The notes below the pieces were generated by a model. That model ran no database searches. It was given only the letters and a program-made list of their open reading frames with translations, and was not told the DNA's origin. Source: Gentiana macrophylla (taxonomy: Eukaryota > Streptophyta > Magnoliopsida > Gentianales > Gentianaceae). Taken from it: DNA of 64,000 bases. Position numbers and translations under genes: made by a program. Of this stretch, positions 58,022 through 64,000 are shown piece by piece (position 1 is the first letter of the stretch; each line of letters starts with the position of its first letter). The stretch covers positions 16,577,541-16,641,540 of the forward strand of contig CM047814.1 of the NCBI GenBank assembly GCA_026214975.1, given 5' to 3'.

Positions 58022-58525
58022 AGGCGTGTAAATTTTAAAGTTTGATTCGATTCGGCGTGTTGCCTCATTAAAAGTTCTGTTGAAAGCTCATCAATCATCA
58101 AACGTAGAATAGAGCCTTGAAATTGGTATTCGGATAAACGAAAACGTAACACGCTCAAGATGTTCTACTCAGAAATCTGAGTATTTTTGATACGTTATCT
58201 TATATTTTGAAATAGTGACTTGAATATTTTGGGCGTGATGTTATATTTTAAGGCATACGAATGTATTATTTTTGGTTTTGGGATATATTTTTTAACTGTA
58301 ATTATTTATTGGGTATTTTTGAATTTTCGGATCGAACATGTTCGAACTATTCGAACCGTTCGAGCCAAATAGTGCCGATTTTTTTCCTTTTTTAAGTTCG
58401 AGGCGAACCGAATCTCGATATTTTAGGCTCAAAATTAGGAGCCGAATCGAGCCATGTATTCGAACATGTTCGAGCCGAACCGAACTACCTGCGGTTCGGT
58501 AGGGTTCGGCCATTTCTGCGCTTAG
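58022..58525. mobile_element. hAT-like MITE inserted at the copia gag start codon
   Basis: 504 bp flanked by CCATGGTT on both sides (58014-58021 and 58526-58533), an 8-bp TSD typical of hAT. Imperfect terminal repeats are AGGCGTGTAAAT and, reversed, AAGCGCAGAAAT. The interior is rich in GTTCGAAC and CGGTTCGG palindromes. No transposase. Confidence 0.7.
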
Positions 58526-58641
58526 CCATGGTTGCCGGAGAGGGAAGAGAACAACGGGAAGAACCGGCTTATGCTAATTTTTTTCCCGAAAAAAAGATTA
58601 GGGTTTAGGAAGGAATCGACATAACGTGAGAGAGAGAAAAT

Positions 58642-58659
58642 CGAATGCGCCCGATACCA
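58642..58659 (-). other. Primer-binding site of the copia fragment
   Basis: The - strand reads TGGTATCGGGCGCATTCG next to the LTR. The first seven bases equal the common copia initiator-Met primer site, and the rest is altered. Confidence 0.5.
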
Positions 58660-58815
58660 TATTAAGATTTAGAATAATCGTAATTCATTGAATAATATTA
58701 AGAAAGACAATTGTTTTATATGTATATCATCTAACTTAACCATCAAGATAACATTAATAATAATAAAAGACAACTAAATATAATTATTTATGCCTTATTT
58801 ATAATATCCTCAACA
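58660..58815 (-). repeat. Short LTR of the copia fragment
   Basis: About 156 bp between TGTTGAGGAT and the primer site on the - strand. The inner end is not a canonical CA, so the edge may be off by a few bases. Confidence 0.5.
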
Positions 58816-59859
58816 AATCGCCTCACATTTCCAAGAATCCGATGAAGTTTAAGTCAAGAGGATATTCTCCCCCCCAGTGGTTTTGGGTACATCTCAAGTT
58901 AATCCTTATTTCGCAACATTAACTGATTAAAGTAAGTGTCATTCAACGATTTGATGAATATTGTTGGTACCAAAATAAAATTCATTAAACCTTGAACCAC
59001 ACTTTTCCACCTTGATCACCACAAATCGATTAACTTATTTATTACGTTGATTTAAACAAATCAACAAATGCATCAACAACTTCATCCTTACATCTTGAAA
59101 TATACATCATAATACCGAAAGCAAATCTCTAATTAAGATGTTCACTCTATAGAAAATAAAGCAACAATACCAAATTAATTATGGAAAAGTTTACAATATA
59201 TAAACTAATATAACCATTTCAACCGTAATGATTAGGAGTTGGACATTTTAAGTCAACAGAAATCCATGGATTTCATTTTGCAACGGATATTAGATATATT
59301 AAATGGTTGAGAAGGACAGTCACTACATGTGTTACTACATTTTTGTATATGTATTGCTACATGTTTGACTTTCTCACACATTTTAGATTAAAACATGCCC
59401 TTTACAACCTTTAACCTTATATATATAACTTTTTTTTTGGAAATAACAACAAATAAAGAGAGTTGATCGATTAGAATCTCAGTTGAATCAACAAATTTGC
59501 TTCCCTTTACCCCATTCGAAGGAAGAATACTAAACAAAGTATCACCGAAAAATTGTTTAAACAATTGCAAATTTCAAAATTTAACTTACCAAAATCGTAC
59601 TTATGCAATGACGGTCGATCAAACAGCAATTCAAGAAAAATAAGAAAAAAAAAAACCTTAAGATTGTTGGAAAAATTACTTGTCTGAATTCGTTTTTCGT
59701 AATCTGTTTTATATCGTTTATAAAAACTTTGCAGATATAGTAGGCAAAATTCAATAACACGATAAACAAACACTTTGCGTAACTTTTGTTCATATTCATA
59801 CAAATACACATATGCACATAGAATCGAATGACGTAAAACAATAGAGAGCTAAAACTTAT
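58816..59859. other. Intergenic, AT-rich
   Basis: No supported gene. Short ORFs on the - strand are hydrophobic low-complexity translations without domains. Confidence 0.4.
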
Positions 59860-60315
59860 TTGCTTAGATCGGCGCGCTAGTAACGCTTTCCTTAAGACAT
59901 TATCGCTCGACTATGCTGTTAATACACGGATATGACAACACGTCTCCCAAGATATTTACATAGCCTCCTTGTTATAGTCTTGCACTTAGATGTGAAGCAA
60001 TGGCGAACCGATCCGGGTTTGAATATCTCGACTATGAACAAGTGTTTATTCGAAAAATGGCTTTTAATTTGTGAAGAATTTTGGTATGTAGTATATGCAA
60101 AATTTGTGTCATTTTCATTTACAAATGAAGAAATTTATAGGAGAAAAAATAAATATTCATTCACCACCTGGCCAGATCCTTTCAAAATGATTCAACCTGA
60201 AAGATACTGAACCTTTAACCGAATGATACAACCTCTTACGTAGTTGTAACCTTTCATCGAACCGATACGACCCTCCGTAATTTTAGAATTAATTTTAATT
60301 CAAATTTCTCCAACA
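59860..60315 (-). repeat. LTR-like remnant starting TGTTGGAGAA
   Basis: On the - strand it starts TGTTGGAGAAATTTGAATTA at 60315, has CTCCTATAAATTTCTTC (about 60145-60125) as promoter, and carries a CTTGGGAGACGTG and GTCTTAAGGAAAG segment shared in part with 54060-55050. The similar sequence TGTTGGAGAATTTGAATTAA stands at 55051 on the + strand. Confidence 0.45.
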
Positions 60316-61050
60316 AGTATTTTTATGCATTATTGTAATTGATGTCTCTGCACGGAACCAAGAAGCGGCACAAAATAGGGAATATAAAGGGGGGAGCTAG
60401 CTAGGGGGTGGACCCAGAGTAGTTGAGTAGGTGAGACAATGCATGGCACAAGGATCATGATGCATGTCTACTAAAGTGAGAGCCCAATCTCCATCACTAT
60501 ATCATCATGGAAAAAGTAATACTCCATCTCTACTTTATTTTGCATCTACCTTTTCCCCCACTTCTAATCATCATGTAACCCAAAACTTCAACTTAAGGGA
60601 CATTCTAGTCCCCCAACAAACACCAAAATTTTTAATTTGATGTTATACTAGCACATGCCTTAGTAATAGGAGGACGATCCGAGTTATGCCCAAGTACAAT
60701 CGATCTACTTTAAGGACATCACAATAATATTCGATCTCTTCAGAATCAATTCTATATACAAAACCGAATGTGCATAAAGAGTCGAAAATATATCATAACA
60801 TCTGATTTTAAAAAGTCTATCATCATATTGTATTTTACAAAATTTTAACTTTATTGTATTGTCATAGTTGGTGTATGCCCCCCATAAATGCTATACTAAT
60901 ATAAAACAAGGGGTAAACGTATTGAAAGGGAATATTGTGATTGCTCTTTCATTGCTGTGTTTACCCTGCACATGCATAGTACTACTTTTTTGACGATTAC
61001 TATAGGATGGATCATTTGCAATTATAAAACTAAGTTAAACCCTAACCAGA
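60316..61050. other. Intergenic, nothing recognised
   Basis: AT-rich, with no ORF or repeat supported. Confidence 0.4.
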
Positions 61051-61054
61051 AGTG

Positions 61055-61231
61055 CTCCTCGCCCTCGATCTCACAGTGAGTCATGGTAAGAGGTTAATCA
61101 GTGACTCAAGCAGCCTTGAAAAGGGCTTGCGTTATTTTTATCTTCTTACCGAAAGGGGCCGGCCCTTTACGGGACTCAAACCCCCACACTCTGGCTTTCA
61201 GACTTCGCTAAGCACTACACCACGCCCAATC
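61055..61231 (-). mobile_element. tRNA-derived SINE (head clear, tail unclear)
   Basis: The - strand starts GGGCGTGGTGTAGTGCTTAG (A box) and has GGTTTGAGTCCC (B box) about 40 bp on, the internal RNA polymerase III promoter spacing. The sequence in between does not fold as a tRNA cloverleaf. Body to about 61055, without an obvious tail. Confidence 0.55.
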
Positions 61232-61277
61232 TTTTACCACTAAACCATATCCAGGAGATATCATTTGCAATTATAAC

Positions 61278-61280
<3 letters not shown>

Positions 61281-61360
<80 letters not shown>
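61281..61360. repeat. Compound microsatellite (AT)30(GT)10
   Basis: About 60 bp of AT repeats followed directly by 20 bp of GT repeats. Confidence 0.95.
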
Positions 61361-63248
61361 TGAGAGCGGTGTTTCTAGGAAGAAGCAAATTTTTTTTTCA
61401 AAATCAATACACATATTCGTTTAAAAAGTCTAACATACTTATATACTTTTTTTCTCTCCACACATTCACCTTATATACATTATTTTATTAAAAATAATGG
61501 TTAAACCTTTGATTGTTGTTGAATCAAGGGCCTAGAACAAAAAAAAAAAAATGATATATATAGGTCTCCGATTACATTAAGACAACTATATATATGCTTA
61601 GTATGAAGAAACAACAATCATTATATGAGAGATAACAAAAGAATATTACATTTATTATACTTTAGTTATTTCATTTTTTAAAGTCAATTCATTAATTCAA
61701 AAATTTCCTTTCTAAGAATTGAATTCATTTTATTAATAGTGTGAATTTGACAATTACATCAGAGTAATTGGAACAAATGGAGTAATAAAATTGCCACGAC
61801 TTAAATGAAATTTCCCTTTCAAAAATAAAATAAAATGAAAGTTCATTAGAATCAAATTAACAGTACGAGAATTTCCAAATGATTCTCAAGACAAACCAAC
61901 ATTGTCTGCTCCACACAATTTCTTAATAAATTGATAAAGTTAAGGTTTAATTATGATGCTGGTTTGCACTAACAAAAATATCGTTAAGTAGCATCAAGCA
62001 ATAAAATATTGTATTATGCTCATCTTAGTCGATACTTACGGCTGTTAATAAAAGTTTCTTCAATTGATTAAAAGAACAAAAGACTAATAGTACTTGTTTC
62101 CCATGTGACAAATATTTGGATGATGTTTTCGACATGACCTTAAATGAGTCGAACATTTAACATATCAAATCATTATATCAAAACAAAACAAAACAAAAAA
62201 TAAAATCAAATCATGAAGCATATTTTAAATCTTATGAATTTGAATTCGAGTATCAACTTGACATAACCATCAAGATTGAACTCGATAAGAGCATCTTTGA
62301 ATTGAGCCGAACATTAGCACAATTTGTGCTTAATTATTTATAGTTATAAAATATGTCTTTTTTTTATTTCAAATCAGTACGACAAATGTAAAATAATCTT
62401 GATATATGACATATGAAAATTCATTGCCTAAATACAACATTTTTTTTTAAAAAAATAAAAAAAATACAACTTTTGAATTATCGATTTAAATCACATGTAG
62501 TAAGTAAGAGTAGTGAAACATAAATTTAATAAATAATAATTCAAATTTGACATAAAGCTGCAAGTAGTTTAGTTCGAGTTGAGTCTCTATTCAAATTCAA
62601 ACCGTATCGAACTAAACTATTCGAGCAAAAAAATTAAACTAAATTTGAATCGCTCACGAATCGAATGGCTCATTTACGCTTATAATCATCGCATAAAATG
62701 TATCAATTAGAGTATTGGGGTTTAAATGATTATACTAATTGTAAGCACTGCACCAAAGTATTAATAATTATAGTTCTACACATTTTTTTTATCGTCCTTC
62801 CAATTGATTAGTTCCTGCACACATCTTGCCTGAATTATTGTTTAACACCTTTCTCTTTTCACAATTCCATAACCCAATAATAATAAAATAAAAAGGAAAT
62901 CTGGGAGAAAATTCTTCCATTGACAAAGTGCTGGTGTGAACTCATTATAGGTTATTTAAGAATAAATTCAATACTTAATGGAAATAATAAGTTGATTCTA
63001 GCGAGAGGCGGATAGGTATGATTTACAACAGGGCCAAACATATCGACTGGGGAATGTTGAAGTATTAACATCTAGGAGGAGATCATTCTTTGCTCACCTA
63101 GACATTCCATCAAACATCTAAACATTGGAGGTGTTAGTTGCGGTTACAACTTGTACAAGTTAGTTACAACTGATTTCTAGCTCCAACTTCTATATATATA
63201 AGCTGAAATTATTAGTTGTTCCCATAGTTAATTAAGTTGTTCAATTGT
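61361..63248. other. Intergenic, AT-rich
   Basis: No ORF above chance and no recognisable element. 62150-62700 is especially AT-rich. Confidence 0.45.
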
Positions 63249-64000
63249 TTTTTTTAACGGCCAAAATAGAAATATATATTAAGTTCAAAACAAAACCAAC
63301 GAGAAGCTGAAAACGTTCAGGGGAGATACAAAGAGTTACAAACAAATATGAAACCAATCACAAAACTCAAATGCCCTCGACTATAGATAAAGGGAGAAAA
63401 CATATGCAAATCTGCCAAAAGTGAAAAGAAAAGAAAAGGAACGAGAAAGTACGAACTGACGCAACAAATAACCACCAAATCAGACCAAAGATCTTTTCTC
63501 TCATTGCATTGCAGTCACCAACGGGTTTGATTTTCCAGTTTCCCAGTTGATAGTCTTCAAATCTTTAGATTCAACCAGCCAAGAAAAAGATAGCATCTGA
63601 ATTTCGTGAAAAATTGTCTCGAGGTCCATGACAAAAGATTTAAAAATCACCTTGTTCCTATTGATCTAGATAACCCATGTCGTGATTCCAACGATAGCCT
63701 TCCACAAAAGGTGTACATCCGAACTAGAAAAAGAAGTAGGCTTCAAACTACAAAGGTCAACAAAAGATGACGGAAACGGACCATGCACTTTACAACAACT
63801 AGAGACATGATTCCATATTAATAAAGAGTATCACAAGTAAACAAAATATGATTGATTGATTCTTCAAACTGATAAACAAATAGGGCAAGATGCATCTTGG
63901 ATGGATACTCCCCGTTTAAGAAGATTCATTTTTGTTGGGATCCGCTTTAGACCCACTTTCCACATGAAAATATTTACTTTTCCCGGTAACAATTTATTCC
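63249..64000 (-). mobile_element. 3' end of an L1-type LINE, continuing past the window
   Basis: The - strand near 63960-63860 reads VNIFMWKVGLKRIPTKMNLL, KRGVSIQDASCPIC, the zinc-binding domain after reverse transcriptase in plant LINEs, with stops beyond. The 3' untranslated part ends in a short A tract (T run at 63249-63256 on +). Upstream RT domains would be beyond 64000. Confidence 0.65.

Larger units (their letters stand above)
56857..58815 (-). mobile_element. Copia element fragment (Ale-like, short LTR)
   Basis: On the - strand: a short LTR (58815-58660, start TGTTGAGGATATTATAAATA), a primer site TGGTATCGGGCGC resembling the initiator-Met type, a 5' gag start, and gag/protease sequence to 56857. 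The rest of pol is absent. A MITE (58022-58525) interrupts it at the gag start. Confidence 0.65.

Noticed and set aside
61165..61231. Possible tRNA gene
   Set aside because: A and B boxes are present but the sequence does not fold into a cloverleaf and continues as a SINE body.

Overview
This is a piece of a plant nuclear genome, almost certainly a eudicot. The evidence is a UGT72-type plant glucosyltransferase with an intron and PSPG box, plus Athila and Tat lineage Ty3/gypsy elements, Ale-like copia, hAT, Stowaway, L1-type LINE and tRNA-SINE sequences. No prokaryotic operons, CRISPR arrays or rRNA are present. I recognise one intact host gene. Nearly everything else is transposable-element DNA, most of it frameshifted.

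Layout. Positions 1-26257 are a four-deep nest. Athila-like element At-1 (1-12027, + strand, its first ~71 bp lying outside the window) sits in the integrase of At-2 (12028-19148, - strand). At-2 sits near the end of pol in At-3 (19149-24978, + strand). At-3 sits in the antisense ORF of a Tat-type element, Tat-5 (24979-26257). The other halves of At-2, At-3 and Tat-5 should lie upstream of the window. 26258-29292 holds a MITE, a probable solo LTR and a 5'-truncated LINE with target-site duplication (TSD). 29293-31209 (- strand) is the UGT gene, two exons and 470 codons. 31648-31923 is a Stowaway MITE. 32089-41507 is a pair of inverted, back-to-back hAT transposons sharing one 8-bp target site. 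42800-52827 is a complete Tat element (- strand, TSD TTGAA) with a dual RNase H, an antisense ORF and tandem repeats. 54.0-60.3 kb holds LTR-like pieces, a foldback element with a 16-bp minisatellite core, a probable solo LTR and a copia fragment carrying a hAT-like MITE. 60.3-64 kb is AT-rich intergenic DNA with a SINE, a microsatellite and the 3' end of a LINE.

The most notable unexplained structure is in the Athila-like family. Imperfect 12-bp palindromes (GGACGNNCGTCC) occur in pairs 20-21 bp apart, upstream of the LTR TATA boxes, in the leaders, and as four pairs directly upstream of a TATA-like box and the extra ORF of At-3. The same elements carry two hairpin-plus-polypurine-tract modules about 1 kb apart. 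In the Tat elements a + strand/- strand arrangement (antisense promoter and ORF near the 3' LTR) is conserved between two diverged copies.

How it works together: the UGT gene is a lone host gene in a TE-rich region. The other coding sequences are gag/protease/RT/RNase H/integrase remnants, two hAT transposases and accessory element ORFs. The frameshift density and the indel-dominated difference between the At-1 LTRs leave open whether some breaks are sequencing errors.
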